Assembly: GCA_000697475.1 (NCBI GenBank)
Contig: JNEU01000860.1
Span: 22,047 to 86,046, forward strand
Source: Lichtheimia corymbifera B2541
Taxonomy: Eukaryota > Mucoromycota > Mucoromycetes > Mucorales > Lichtheimiaceae
DNA: 64,000 nt
Reading direction: 5' to 3'
Shown here: positions 1 through 12,693 of the stretch, one piece after another
Position numbering within the stretch: position 1 is the first letter of the stretch
How the letters are laid out: each line of letters opens with the position of its first letter
The notes under the pieces: generated by a model
What the model was told of the DNA's origin: nothing
What the model saw: the letters and a program-made list of their open reading frames with translations, nothing else
Database searches by the model: none
Made by a program: the position numbers and the translations under genes

Positions 1-345
1 GTACATGTGGCCTGTGTGTTTCATTGCCAACATATTTGGGGAATTAAATCTCATCAAACACAGTTGGTGATGTGTGTGTGTGTGTGTGTACATGCGTTTA
101 GTGTATCAAGATCCCCAAGAACGAAAAAGATGGCGGTGGTAGCGGCTGCAGGTATACTTGGCCGTGTAAAATGGCAATATAGGCTGGTACCAGTAAACGC
201 TTGTGAAGTTTTCCTCAACTTTGAGTTCCGATCGCAGTATGGCTATAAGGTTCCCACTTTTTCTTCATCTCTCTCAACCTTTTTTCATCTCTTTCTCTCA
301 CACCACCTCCTGTTTTCACGCCTTTTCGCGTCCATTCTCTTGCTG
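1..345 (+). other. 5' flank of the NDT80-type gene
   Basis: No separate gene is seen. It holds a (TG)n microsatellite near 71-89 and, from about 255 to 330, a C/T-rich tract of the kind that surrounds fungal transcription starts. An ATG at 130 is in frame with the downstream gene but is separated from it by the pyrimidine tract, so I read it as leader. Confidence 0.5.
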
Positions 346-2544
346 ATGAACTCAGTTCACGACTCGACCAAAGATTGGCAACAGCAAACTGCTGCTTCAG
401 ATGCCTCAATGCACTACCCACCCATGGATCACCAGCATCACGGCTACCCAAGCATGGGTGCCCCTGTTCATCCACCTCTGTAAGTGTACTTTTCGGTTTT
501 TCTCTTTGGGATCATTATTGTCGTTTTGGGTATGTGTTGTGTTGTGGATGGAATGTGCATGGCTGTCATTTATGCGGTCCCTTTGGTGCAACCTGAAGAT
601 GTGTGTTGTCCTCGGGAAAAGGGACCAACGTGGTAGCCATCTAAGGCTGGCTGGCTGTAGCAGCAGTAACAGCTATTTGCCAACAGCGGCGACATAATAA
701 TGGGACCTGAAAGATGAAACAGAGGAAGGGTGAGAAAAATAGACTCTCAAGAACGTTTACTGATTTCTTCTTGCTTATGCAACAGCCATCAACACCATCC
801 GCACTATGCAACGGCTACACACGGATATCAACCCAAGCCTGAAACCGACATGCGACTCCCTGGGTGAGTTTTTTTTTGTTATATTTTTTATTGATGGGGG
901 ACAATCATCTCATCCCAAACAAACCCAGACGCCCGAGCCCCGCAAAGAATGAGACCGCATCACCTGTAACAAGAACGCTTCCCCCATCATCATCTTCAAC
1001 ACCGCCACCGCCACCACCATTATCAGCACCTGGAATGCCATCCCCAAGTTATCGCAAGCGTAGTCGAAGTGATTCTTTATTTCCACAAGAAACAGGTCCT
1101 TTTTTCAGCTCAGCAAAACCATTCGATAATTTGTTTGCTTTGGACCGCACAAGTTTGTAAGTGTATTATCTCTCCCCCAAAACCCTATCTCTCTAAATTT
1201 CATGGGACCTTGCCCTCTCTCTCCCTCTGGCGCTCACTGTGAATGGCCCCCAATTAACCTTTTTTCTCTCTCCCCCCCATTAGATTGACTGTACGCATTC
1301 ATTCCAAGATGGATCGTGGTTTCTTCCTTGCTGATAATGATTGGACATGCTATCGTCGCAACTACTTTCAAGTCAGCAGTGCTTTCTCGATCCATGGTAT
1401 CAATCATTATTACGCTGATCATGAGCCACCATGTCTTGTACGTAGTCAAGATGGGTTATTTTACCCTGTACGACGTTTCTTGTTGGGCATTTCTGCACGC
1501 GTATCCAACAGCGACAAGCGAATCGAGTTGGTGCAACATACACCCAAACGTGACAAGGGACCGCAAATGACACCACAACCCAAGCCTATCATTCCTGGTG
1601 GTAATCTCAGTATGAGTGCAGTTGGCACCAATCAAAACATTGTCACATTTGAGCGTATTCAATTCAAGACTGCAACCGCCAACAATGGCAAGCGACGAGC
1701 AGCACAACAATATTACGTATGTGTTGTTGAATTGTATGCTGAAACCGATCAGGGCGAACAAATCAAGGTTGCTTCATGCCAATCAGCTCCCTTGGTTGTA
1801 CGTGGTCGTAGCCCTGGTCATTATACTGATAGCCATCAAGAACGAGCTGCTGCTGCTATTAGTGCACCAGCTCCAACATCAGTTGCATCAGCCATGGCAT
1901 CTCCACAACAAGATCGATTCTTTTCTTCGCAGCGGGCTGCACCTTATACACCCCCACCATCCACGGTAATGGGTGAATATGGACATTATCCTTATTATCC
2001 TCCACATCCATACATGCCTACCATGATGATGCCACCCACATCTTCACCTGGTGCCCCTCAAACAGCAACTTCGGCACCACCACCACCTCCTCCCCCTCAG
2101 GCTAATTATCATAATCCTGGTCCTTATATGGTTGCAGGCATGCCAGTTTCTTCTCCTCAACCATCATCACATTATCCAACTGCACCTGAATTTGCAGCTC
2201 CACCACCTCCACCACATCATAATCATCATCATCATCATCAACAGCAGCAGCAACAGCATCATATGGCTACCCCTGATGAACACCCCAAGTTATCGCCCAA
2301 TGGATATAACATGGAACCGGATTGGTCTCGATCACGTATCAATTCTGCAGGTTCAATGCCTCAATCCTATTTCTCGGCTCAAGGTACACCAACGCTTTCT
2401 TCAAATGCATCCCAAGCAAGTGCATTCTCCCCAACTACTCCCACAACTCCTTATGTTGCTACAAGCAGTGCTGCTGCTGCCGCTAATGGAGGTGCTCGCA
2501 AGTACAATGCCGTCAACAACATTTGCAACCAACAAACTTCATAG
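346..2544 (+). CDS. NDT80/PhoG-family DNA-binding transcription factor
   Basis: Predicted nuclear transcription factor. Exons 346-479, 786-863, 929-1156 and 1284-2544 join in frame to 566 aa. The third and fourth exons encode an NDT80/PhoG DNA-binding domain (about residues 125-320), an s-type immunoglobulin-fold domain related to p53-like factors; recognisable stretches are FFLADNDWTCYRRNYFQVS and YYVCVVELYAE. The C-terminal half is low complexity, rich in Pro, His, Gln and Ser, as in activation regions. In ascomycetes such proteins (Vib-1, XprG, Ndt80) control n-starvation proteases, cell death or meiosis; which role applies here cannot be told. The start was chosen just after a pyrimidine-rich leader; an in-frame ATG at 130 would add 72 residues of leader-like sequence. 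Family assignment is firm, exact orthology is not. Confidence 0.9.
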
Positions 2545-3216
2545 ATCCATTATCCACCCTACGTATATTTTTTCTATCTTCTCTACCTTGACACTCAAAA
2601 CGTGCTCCTTTTTACCCTTCTCTTTTGTTTGTCCCTATATACACTACGTTACTGTTTTTTTTTCCTTTTTACTTGATATGATATGATTGTACTCTTTGTT
2701 TTCCCATTCTACTCTTGTGTGATTCCATTCCTTCTCTCTCTCTCTCTCTCTCTCGTATTATTGCCTGTCTCCCCCTCTTAAACACACATTATGTGAATTC
2801 TGTGATCATATATAATTGATACCTGATGTTACTATAGATAAAATCATGCTTTGCAAGCACATATACGCTGTGTCAATTCATTGTGTTACTTCTCGGGCCG
2901 CAATGTTGGTGGTACAGAGTGAGGAATGCATCAATCTCACGAGTGCATAGGCGCCTGATTACTTTATAAAGATGTGGATGCATGCAGCTACTCAAAACAA
3001 ACGATGCAATCATGCATATGTGTGTGTGATGACAAGTATGTGAGTGTGCGTGTGAGCGAAATACAACAGTAGCAGCCAACAAGCTGGATCGGCGTTCCTG
3101 TTTCTCCCATGCGCTGAGTGTGGCTTGTCGAATCACATTGTGAGGAGCAAAGAGACAGCACATGCATTCAGCACTTTTTTTTTTTCGTTCTCTCTCTCTC
3201 TTTTTTTTATATATCC
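2545..3216. other. Intergenic stretch with CT microsatellite
   Basis: Between two genes on the same strand. It carries T-rich 3' flank sequence and a (TC)n run at 2733-2754. The reading frame on the minus strand at 2873-3361 has no homology I can recognise and overlaps the first exons of the next gene, so no gene is called. Confidence 0.5.
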
Positions 3217-4561
<1,345 letters not shown>

Positions 4562-4914
4562 ACTAGTCATATTTATTGTATCCCTTGCACACACAAGACT
4601 CATTTGTTCTCATGAATCCCTTTTACTTTATCATGTTTGCATTCTAAATCATTTCATGTTTCTGTTTCAATACAAAAGCTATGCAACAATCAAAAATAGT
4701 TGCGGGCATTTATATAACCTGTAATCAGTCATCACAGTGTTTTGGTTACGTGCTGAACACTCTCACAATGGTACAGTTTGCTTAAGAACCCAGAGAAGAA
4801 TTAATAGTATTTGCAACGTTGCTGGACTTGACCCATATTCAAATCAATAATATTTATCATGGAATGTACTATATAAAACTTTTCCCTATATATATACGGC
4901 CATGTACAATGATA
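4562..4914. other. Convergent intergenic spacer
   Basis: Tail-to-tail spacer between the methyltransferase and the epsin gene. It is AT-rich with several TATATA-like and AATAAA-like stretches that could serve 3'-end formation on either strand. No coding frame is supported. Confidence 0.5.
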
Positions 4915-7069
4915 TCATGTAAAGGATCCTGTAGCTTGAGGAGCAAACGGATTACGTGTGGGTTGGCCTGTGTTGTTGACATCTAATCCCACAAGATCGC
5001 TTGTGCTGCTGGACTTTGCTGTTCCATTTGGTTGTGTTTTCATCGAATTGGCGAACCCAGTACCTCTTCATATTGATTATCAGTATCGAGTACAGAAGAC
5101 CATCCTACTCTTCTCATCTTTAACTTACACTGGGACACGCAAGTTGCCTGTGTTACCAAAAGTATCTTGACCCCTAATCATACGTGTGAGTTATGCAGCT
5201 CGATTGAACGTATGTTAATCTACACTTACTCTCCCGATGCAAGTAAAGAATTCAACTTTGCATATCGTGGATCGACATTACCACCAGTGGGCATAGAGCT
5301 TGAAAGCTATGAAAAAAGCAGTTAGATTATCAATTACCACTACTATCCTTCTTTATAATATATGTACCTGCTGACCAGTTGGTTGAGCATTCAATGGGCT
5401 TTGAGATGGGCCAAAAGGATTATTCGTGCCAGTTGCCATGGCGACTTGAGGAGGGGTAGTTGTGCCTGTACCAATGGTGCCGGTAGCCATGGATGATTGT
5501 GTTGCAGGGCTCCAATTCATTGCACTGGGAGTGTTATTTTGAAAGGGAGATGCCATTCCCGTTGTCATTGGCTGTTGAGCTGTCATCCCTGTGGGCATTG
5601 TATTCTGAAATTGCGAGCCACCAAAATTGTTAGGTTGCTGCATAGACATTCCTGTCATCATTGGCTGCTGCTGCTGCTGTTGTTGTTGTTGTTGTTGTTG
5701 TTGCAATAACATTGATTGGGGTGACATCATTGAATTTGGTTGGAAGGGAGCTGCACCTGTATATTGCTGTGGTAAACCCGTCATTTGTGCTTGCATACCA
5801 GCTGCTGCCCATGGGTTGTTATTGGCTGAAATTGGATCATTGAAGGTAAAGCTGCTCATCCCAGTCGGCTGTTGTTGCTGTTGTTGTGCTGCATAAGGAT
5901 TGATTTGAGCGTTGTAGTTTTGCGGGAATGGATTCAACTGATCATCTCCGAGAAGGTCCTTTTCATTCTGACGTGCAAGCTTTTCCCTCTTTTTACGTTC
6001 CAGCTCGCGAGCTTCTTGTTCGCTCATCTCAATAGCTCGTGCAAGATCAGAATCACTACATACATATATCAGCCATGATTACTCTTAAAAGTGATTGATC
6101 CTTTTACCCCCTTTACCTTTGTTCTTGATTCTTTTTCTCGTTTTGTGCTAGTCGTCGTGATTCTTCGATCGCTCTTTGTAATTCTGGATCATCCGGATCA
6201 TTATTGTTGTTCATCCGTCCTGGTGTTCGACTGTACGGTGATCCATAATAGCTTCCTGTTGATGGTCCTACTCCTGGTCCACCTCGACCATATCCCATGG
6301 TTTCATTGAAATAATCTCCCACACCAGCCATCCGATCTCGCATTTGACCTCGTGATTGACGTTCTTCTCTCAACCGTGCATCATCCATCAACAAACTGGA
6401 GATATCTTTGGCTTTCTGACGTACTAACATGACCACGTGTTAAGAATAACTCGCCGAAATTGACACTTTGATATAACAAACTTACCATTAGCACCCACAT
6501 CACGTCCATTGTCATCAATGTGTTGGAACTCTTTGAGTGTCTTGACAACGTATGCATTTTCCTTGGCATAAAGCACCACATTTTCGGAGCCGACATGAAT
6601 ACAGTAATCCAAAAGCAAGAGAGCCTAGCACGTGCATGTTTATATATGTCTTGGCTCCATGATCACATTACACTATTACATACCTTGAATACGTGACGCC
6701 AATTTTTTCCTTTATCATTGAGACGACGATCGATCATATCCATAATCTCCACAAAGTCATGCCTATATTATTAAATGTCAGTAAGGGTACACAACAATGA
6801 CGAGGGAGTACAAGTGTGATCCCAGCCTTCTTGTTCTTATAAACCCCACCCTAGCACTGGATACTTTACTCGTTGTATGTCATTTGTGCGATCTCGTTCA
6901 TGATGGTGCCGCTTGGTCCCCATGGGTCATTCGATGTCGCTTCTCTCACTCGAATCTGGGCATCAGAGAATCCTTTGGCATAGTTTTTACTGCACAGCTG
7001 AATGAGCCTATTGCCATGACTAGAATAAAAGCGACCTTACATGCTTCGAGCAACTCCACGAGCAGTCAT
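4915..7069 (-). CDS. ENT1: Epsin, ENTH-domain endocytic adaptor
   Basis: Clathrin and ubiquitin adaptor acting at the plasma membrane during endocytosis. Nine exons (7069-7041, 6989-6870, 6762-6684, 6624-6486, 6423-6117, 6055-5368, 5306-5230, 5173-5129, 5065-4915) give 544 aa. Residues 1-150 form the ENTH domain, with REATSNDPWGPSG, the lipid-binding N-terminal helix MTARGVARSIKNYAKG, and LLLLDYCIHVGSENVV. Two ubiquitin-interacting motifs follow (about 201-217, core LQRAIEESRRLAQ, and 225-240, core LARAIEMSEQEAR). The rest is a Gln/Met/Pro-rich tail with three NPF motifs for EH-domain partners (one at about 266-268, one near the end) and a CAA/CAG-encoded polyglutamine run at 5661-5705. Yeast has Ent1 and Ent2; which one is the counterpart is undecided. 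The last three short exons encode the conserved epsin C-terminus. Confidence 0.93.
5661..5705 (-). repeat. Polyglutamine-encoding trinucleotide repeat
   Basis: A run of CAA and CAG codons inside the epsin gene (read as TTG/CTG on the plus strand). It encodes about 15 consecutive glutamines and is likely length-polymorphic. Confidence 0.9.
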
Positions 7070-7541
7070 AATAGTAGAAAGATGAAGAGAGAGGAAAAAG
7101 AAAAGAAAAACTAGTGCCAAACTGAACCAGTCGTTATAGACCCCGCATATCCAAACTAAATTCATGCAAATCCCCCACTAGTGATCGCCAAGATTTTCGC
7201 TATTCGTCCAACCCATCAAGCTTTTATAACACTATTTGTGTAACATCTCTAATATAAAGCAGGAAAGCAAAAACAATATTACATACGAAGGGAAAATAGG
7301 TCGATAGTTGTAAAAGGAAAAGGAATAAAAAAGTGCGCATATAAATGTTGGTGCGGATTGGTCATTGGTGTTGTTGTGGTTGTTGTGGTAGTCATCGTTG
7401 TCATCATCAGATATGAGTGTGCATTGTATGTATGTATATGTATAGATGTGTGTGTGTGTGGGTTGTATCTTGATGGATGCTTCCAAGTGTGTAGTTGCGT
7501 GCAAGTGTCATTAGGAGGGGTTGTTGTCGTCGTAGTTGCTG
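7070..7541. other. Spacer between epsin start and kelch gene end
   Basis: Contains the epsin promoter side and the 3' flank of the kelch gene, both on the minus strand. It holds GT-rich tracts around 7360-7460. No additional gene is seen. Confidence 0.5.
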
Positions 7542-9456
7542 TTATAGATCAATTTCAAAGTTGGTGATCTGAGGCAGATATGCACAGGCACTTAATTCCA
7601 GCATGTACACGTCGTCGAATACTGTTTTGCCATCGTATCCTCCAAGGACATACAATCGTGAATCGTGCAGCACAGCTGCATGATAACCTCTTGGACTAGG
7701 AGCTCCACCATAAATCCTTCGTGATTCCCAACTCATGGTCACTATAGAAATCCTTAATATTGGCATTCTCCTTTTGATATATCATTCTTACTACACTCAC
7801 CTAAATTCAATAGCAATACCTCGTTGGAATATCGAGACCCATCATGTCCTCCAATCACAAATACATAAGAGCCAACTTGTGTAGCTGAATGTGCAAGACG
7901 TGGGACAATGCGATCCAACTCCACTTGCGTCCATTGATTGGTAACTATTTGATAGGCAATCAGTCAGCCTTTATCCTTGTACCTCCCTCTCTTTCAATAT
8001 CGCTTACCAAGATCCAATACGTGCACATCACTGAAGCACTCATGACCATCACTGCCACCAAATACAATCAATTTGTCCTTGACGAGGTTGCTTGTATGGT
8101 AACCACGGGCAATAGGAGGAACACCAGATGTAGAAAGTTGTGACCACCGAGGACGTGCAGGATCCGAGATATCAAGGATATGGACATCTGACAAAGCTCT
8201 TGCACCATCACCGCCTCCCATAACTACGATTTTATCGTTCCATAGACATGTCGTATGTGCACGACGTGGCGATGGTGGAATGCCTTCCGTAGCCGGTTTA
8301 CTCCACACAAGAGTATCTATGATACAATCATTATTAGCTATCCCATCCTCATCTTAGCCATGTATATGCCAATCCTTACCTGCATTGAGTACATAGAGGT
8401 CATTAAAGTAATTTGGTCCATCACCACCACCGAAAATGTAAAGATAACGTGCTCGTTTGCCGGATCCCAAATCTCGTTCAACGAGTGTGCTGGAATGTGC
8501 ACGACAAGGAGGAGGAGGTTGTCCCACTGTTCTAGGTTTTGACCATGTCATTGTATCTAGGTAATGTAACGGTTAGAGTCCATGTGTGTATATATACCTT
8601 GCTTCCCCTATTCCACTCCTTTCCTTACCCATATCCAAGACGTAGAGTGCATTGAAGCATGTCTTGATGTCACAACCGCCAAACACAAACAATTGTTCGC
8701 CAATGAGATTGATCGTATGCGCTCGCAATGGTCTTGATGGACCACGTCCATAGGTGACTGAACGCGACCAATACATTCCTGCAGCAGGTGCTGGGGGTAC
8801 ACTTGGACTAGCGGATAATTCCAAAGCTGCTGCCATATGGTCAGGCATTGCACGTTTCGAACGTCGAGGTTGCAAGTTGTTATGTGACGACACGTGGCGT
8901 ACATGTTGTTGCTTTGGTCTTGATGGTACTGTTTGTGCTGATCGTGTACGCTCTAATGGTTGACTAATTGGCGGTGGACTTGTCTGGATGTGTGGATATG
9001 ACGCTAATATAATAAAAAGTACGTAGATTAGCATCCATCATCCATGACATATCACACTATTATATACCTGATGGAGAAAGCTGCTCGGCTGGCATGGAAG
9101 CATAAGAGCGTAAAAGGTTTGACTCTTGAGTTGGACTCCTGGGATAATCGGTACTAGTTCTCGGAATAGCGGCAACGTCGTCTCCACGCTGCATTTCGGG
9201 AGGAAGTGTTGGTGATTCGGGTAGCTCAGAGACAGTGCTGCTAATGACAAGATTGAATAAGAGGGTGGGAATATCAAGGCATATAAAGAGGGTGTGCGTA
9301 CCTGTCATCATCACGGTGTAAGCCCGAGTTCATAGACAAGGTGCTAGAAGTAATGTCGGCATTCATGTAACGGCTGTTGTTGTTGCTGTTGTTGGCGGTG
9401 GTTGTCATGACATGATGCGAGCCAGAGGAAGCGCTCGATGTGGTGAACTGAGACAT
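7542..9456 (-). CDS. Kelch-repeat beta-propeller protein
   Basis: Seven exons (9456-9302, 9240-9068, 9003-8629, 8556-8380, 8316-8008, 7944-7801, 7741-7542) give 510 aa. The first 200 residues are Ser/Thr/Pro-rich and likely disordered, with a basic stretch RRSKRAMPDH. The remainder carries six kelch repeats with the diagnostic double glycine and distant Tyr/Trp: LFVFGGCD, YLYIFGGGDG, IVVMGGGDG, LIVFGGSDG, VFVIGGHDG and LYVLGGYDG. Most introns are phase 1 and fall at repeat boundaries, a sign of growth by repeat duplication. Kelch propellers are protein-interaction platforms; fungal relatives include polarity factors such as Tea1, but this protein lacks the long coiled coil of Tea1. No enzyme residues are evident, so I assign only the fold. 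Confidence 0.92.
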
Positions 9457-10222
9457 TGGGGAAGCAATGTTCTCCTATTGACTTTGGCAGATATGGTTCG
9501 GAAAAATTGAAGGTGGGAAAGAGAAAGCTTGAAAGAAGAGGAGGAGGAGCTTATGAATGCGGACTTGGACAGCAACAGTAGCGGATATGAGATTGACGTC
9601 GTCGTCTATAGTCAACACAACGACACTCACCTTCATTCTAATGCTTATCATGCGGAAAAAACAAGGCGTCATTTGCCAAAGTATTCCTCGTTATCGAATA
9701 AAATTGACTTTTACTATTACCCATTCCTCTTGTTGCTGCACATTGCAGCAGTAATAATAAGACAACCGGAACGATTGCAACCCCGAATCTGACAATACAA
9801 GGATGATGTTTTTCCTTCTCTCTCCCCTTCGTTCCTTAGCCAAACTAGGGATGGTAAATCTCCACAGATTTGCCATAGCACAAATCCCTAAAGCGGGATA
9901 GGCACCTTTTTATCCCGTTCAAAGGGCGGGTTGACAGGCTATCGTGGTTGTACAACAACGGGAATCGCCGTTATGATATCTTAGCCCAAAATGTCATGTG
10001 TGTACAAGTTGATCGTGTGCAACCTAATACATGTTGGTTTTGTAACCTATGGTCTGTTTTTATACCATTGCTCTTTCTATCAGCATACAGTCACTGGCAA
10101 TCGAAAGGAGAAAACAGTGATCATACACACATGGCACTTTAAGCATGCTAAACTAAACACGGCTCGGCGTTATTAGGAGACAACAACTACACAGGAGGAG
10201 GGTACTACTTCTACTACTACTT
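9457..10222. other. Intergenic stretch upstream of the kelch gene
   Basis: Promoter side of the kelch gene followed by sequence without a supported gene. Short frames on both strands here show no recognisable domain and no convincing splice pattern. Confidence 0.45.
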
Positions 10223-11509
10223 TCATTTGAACAATATGCAACGCGTATATGGCCTTGAAACACATGAATCAATAAAAGGCGTTTGCATATCGGTATTACC
10301 TTGCTGCGGATGATGGCACTTGGATATGTCAATAATAGAAAAGGCGCCACCGTCGTCTCCATATACGAGCAAATCGACCATCACAGGACATGTGCCAGAT
10401 TCCAGATTTGTATCAACCCACTGTTGGCCGTTGCTGCCAAATCCAAATACTAAGCGTCTAACATACAATCGAACACGTTCTCGGGGTTCAACTTTTCAGA
10501 AACGTTCTCGATACTTGGTGTCTCTTTGGGTTGTTTGCTGGTCATGTTAAGAAGAAAGAAACGTAATTTTATATCCAAATGATGCATGCATGTTGTTGAT
10601 CAAAAGAATATGCTCCCCCAATCACCTGAACATGTAATCAAATCCTTATCATATTCCATTTGCGGCCAATGTGAAGATTAAGTGTGGTCTAGCCAAGCCC
10701 AATGTCAACAGCAATGCGTACCGTTACACAGTCCCCCACTCGGCATGTTTGCCTACACCCGATGACCAAGGTGGCTGCATATACTTCTTCTCCACATCAC
10801 TCCTCAAGGTTGGTAGAAATCATTAGTATTGTATTTTATCAGCTGAATTAAAAGAAAACTGACTAGCCAATCAGTACTATTATAGCCAAGAATCATAAGA
10901 ATCTATCATTGACTACTTCTTCTGCACCACCCAATGGTGTAAGCAATCAAAGTGCTATTGGTAGAGATGGGCGATTTTTACATGCATGGGTGCGTGAATT
11001 GCTATGCACACATGAGGAAGGTGTTTGCTGGAGCGCTTTTATCAGTAGTGTTTGGGTCTCTTGGAAAGAGCCTGGGTGTGATTGTCCATGCATAAATCGG
11101 CAACTGCATAATCAAATTAGGGGCAAAGTGGCAATATCCATCATCGAACAATGACATCAATTTGCTATCACGGTATTTCAAGTCATCCACCACTTGTTAT
11201 GGCCATAAAAGTACAAAGAAACCTGCCAATATCAGGATGCTTTTATACTTTCATAGCAGCAGTATCCGTGTATGCTTGCACATTTGATACTGTAAACAGC
11301 AATGATGATCCAATTACATTAACATCAGCTACCTGGTATTGTTCGTCATCTGGGCCCTGGTTGGTTATAGTTATGCTCCACGAGTTGTAATAAACGAAGG
11401 CGGTGCCATGACATGCTATCATCACTGCATTCATATGTGGATGGGACACGACTATTGTAGCGACTATAATAAAGAAGAGCAAGTACTCGCTATACAAGGC
11501 ACACGACAA
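10223..11509 (-). pseudogene. Possible decayed or unmodelled gene, beta-rich frames
   Basis: Several minus-strand stretches read like folded protein. One (about 10300-10500) contains RVRLYVRRLVFGFGSNG and ends at a good splice donor; its upstream continuation is broken by an in-frame TGA. Another (about 10640-10810) holds VGDCVTVRIAVDIGLG, alternating as in beta strands, again with an in-frame stop. A third (11243-11410) contains YYNSWSITITNQGPDDEQ. I could not join them into one open frame, and the plus strand of 10670-11150 also reads plausibly. The alternation is loosely reminiscent of arrestin-like beta sandwiches, but that is a guess. Either an intron-rich gene I failed to model or a relic. 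Confidence 0.2.
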
Positions 11510-11563
11510 ATTGGGGTGCTTTATTTATCCTTGTCTTCCACGAAAGGAACTTTTGTTTTCTAA

Positions 11564-12177
11564 TATGCGAATAGACATATAAGGGGCTGGGTGCTAAAAG
11601 TCATCCTGGCTAAATTAGGGGTTGGTGAGAAGAGAGAGAAGAGGAGAAGGGGGCTATTTGATAAGCAGAGAAAGTGAGTCAATATGACCATTGCGTGAAG
11701 CTGAGAGAAAATCACATAATCGTTTCAATCGTATCTGGATGGCTATTGGTTTCCATGTACCTGCAACTCACATACATATTCTTTGTTTCCAAGAGTACAT
11801 GATAAGAAGGTTTCCGCAGTCGTCGTATTATCCATTTGTATCACAAGGGATCTGCTTGGCCACCTGGTATCATTCATGCTCTTTCACCTTGCATCTCAAC
11901 AGGGATCTGCATGACGATAATGTGTGTGGTGGTGGTGCTATTGACCCCGCAGCATTATCATCCATCCGCAGTTCTTTTTTCATTTGTTTTGCTCATTTGT
12001 ATCACTCTTCTCCTTTACAAATCCCCCCATTTCAAGAGCGCCGCAGTTAGTTTATGTCTATGTGTGTGTGTGTGTGTACCAATACAAGTGGATGTATGCC
12101 AAGCGCATCTTGTCATGTTGTTATCGGGTGTAATGTGGGGGGGGGAACATCTCTCTCTCTTTCTTTATCGGTCTTGT
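11564..12177. other. Upstream region of the small SERTA-like gene
   Basis: No gene recognised. Ends in a (TG)n run at 12061-12077, a G run near 12137-12145 and a CT run, just before the TATA box. Confidence 0.5.
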
Positions 12178-12185
12178 TATAAAAG
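12178..12185 (+). promoter_or_regulatory. TATA box
   Basis: TATAAAAG lies 62 bp before the ATG at 12247 and is followed by a pyrimidine-rich tract, the usual core-promoter layout. Confidence 0.65.
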
Positions 12186-12246
12186 CAGCTCACCTCCCTT
12201 CCTCATCTTTCTTTCTCTCTTATTCTTCACTTTTTTTATTACATCA

Positions 12247-12693
12247 ATGTCGTCACATATATCACACGACGCGTATACATCAGCCATGGCTACAGAGTAT
12301 ATTCGTGGCCTTTCTTTCCAAAAGCTTCAAGAGATACACAACTCAAACGTCGACCAGTCCATTCACAAGCTTGTCTTGATCACCAATTTGCTTCGAATGG
12401 AAACCCAAATGCACAACCAACAAGATGACGACGACATGCTAGAACAGCAATGGCTAAACACATGCTTGGACGAGCTTCAAGAAGACGAGCAACAAGAAGA
12501 TCCAATGGATACTGAACCACCGATACCGGATAACCGACAGCAACATCATTATCAACCTCATTGCATGGATGAACGAGACGACTTTCGAGAACAACCCTAC
12601 TGGTCTGTCGTGGCAGTTCAAGATACTGACATGAAGGAGCTTTATTACACGTTTCGAAACTTTCATAATGCTTGTGAACACTGGCTGGCCTAG
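12247..12693 (+). CDS. Small SERTA-like acidic protein
   Basis: Intronless gene for a 148-aa protein. The start was chosen because it follows the TATA box and CT-rich leader; the same frame is open further upstream but that part reads as leader. Residues about 17-50 (SFQKLQEIHNSNVDQSIHKL then VLITNLLRMETQ) resemble the SERTA motif, a short helical motif of animal TRIP-Br/SERTAD transcription co-regulators. A Gln/Asp/Glu-rich acidic middle follows, then a short hydrophobic C-terminus with WSVVAVQDTDMKELYY. The SERTA link is pattern recognition by eye on a short motif, so the function stays open. Confidence 0.7.
   Translation: MSSHISHDAYTSAMATEYIRGLSFQKLQEIHNSNVDQSIHKLVLITNLLRMETQMHNQQDDDDMLEQQWLNTCLDELQEDEQQEDPMDTEPPIPDNRQQHHYQPHCMDERDDFREQPYWSVVAVQDTDMKELYYTFRNFHNACEHWLA

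Noticed and set aside
130..345. In-frame upstream ATG for the NDT80-type gene
   Set aside because: It would add 72 residues encoded by a C/T-rich leader; the ATG at 346 fits better, although 5'-end data could reverse this.
2051..2686. Plus-strand ORF rich in His and Leu
   Set aside because: A +1 frame of the Pro/His-rich tail of the NDT80-type gene, started by repeats.
11836..12246. Hydrophobic N-terminal extension of the small SERTA-like protein
   Set aside because: It spans a TATA box, a TG microsatellite and a CT-rich leader, so it is untranslated sequence that happens to be open.
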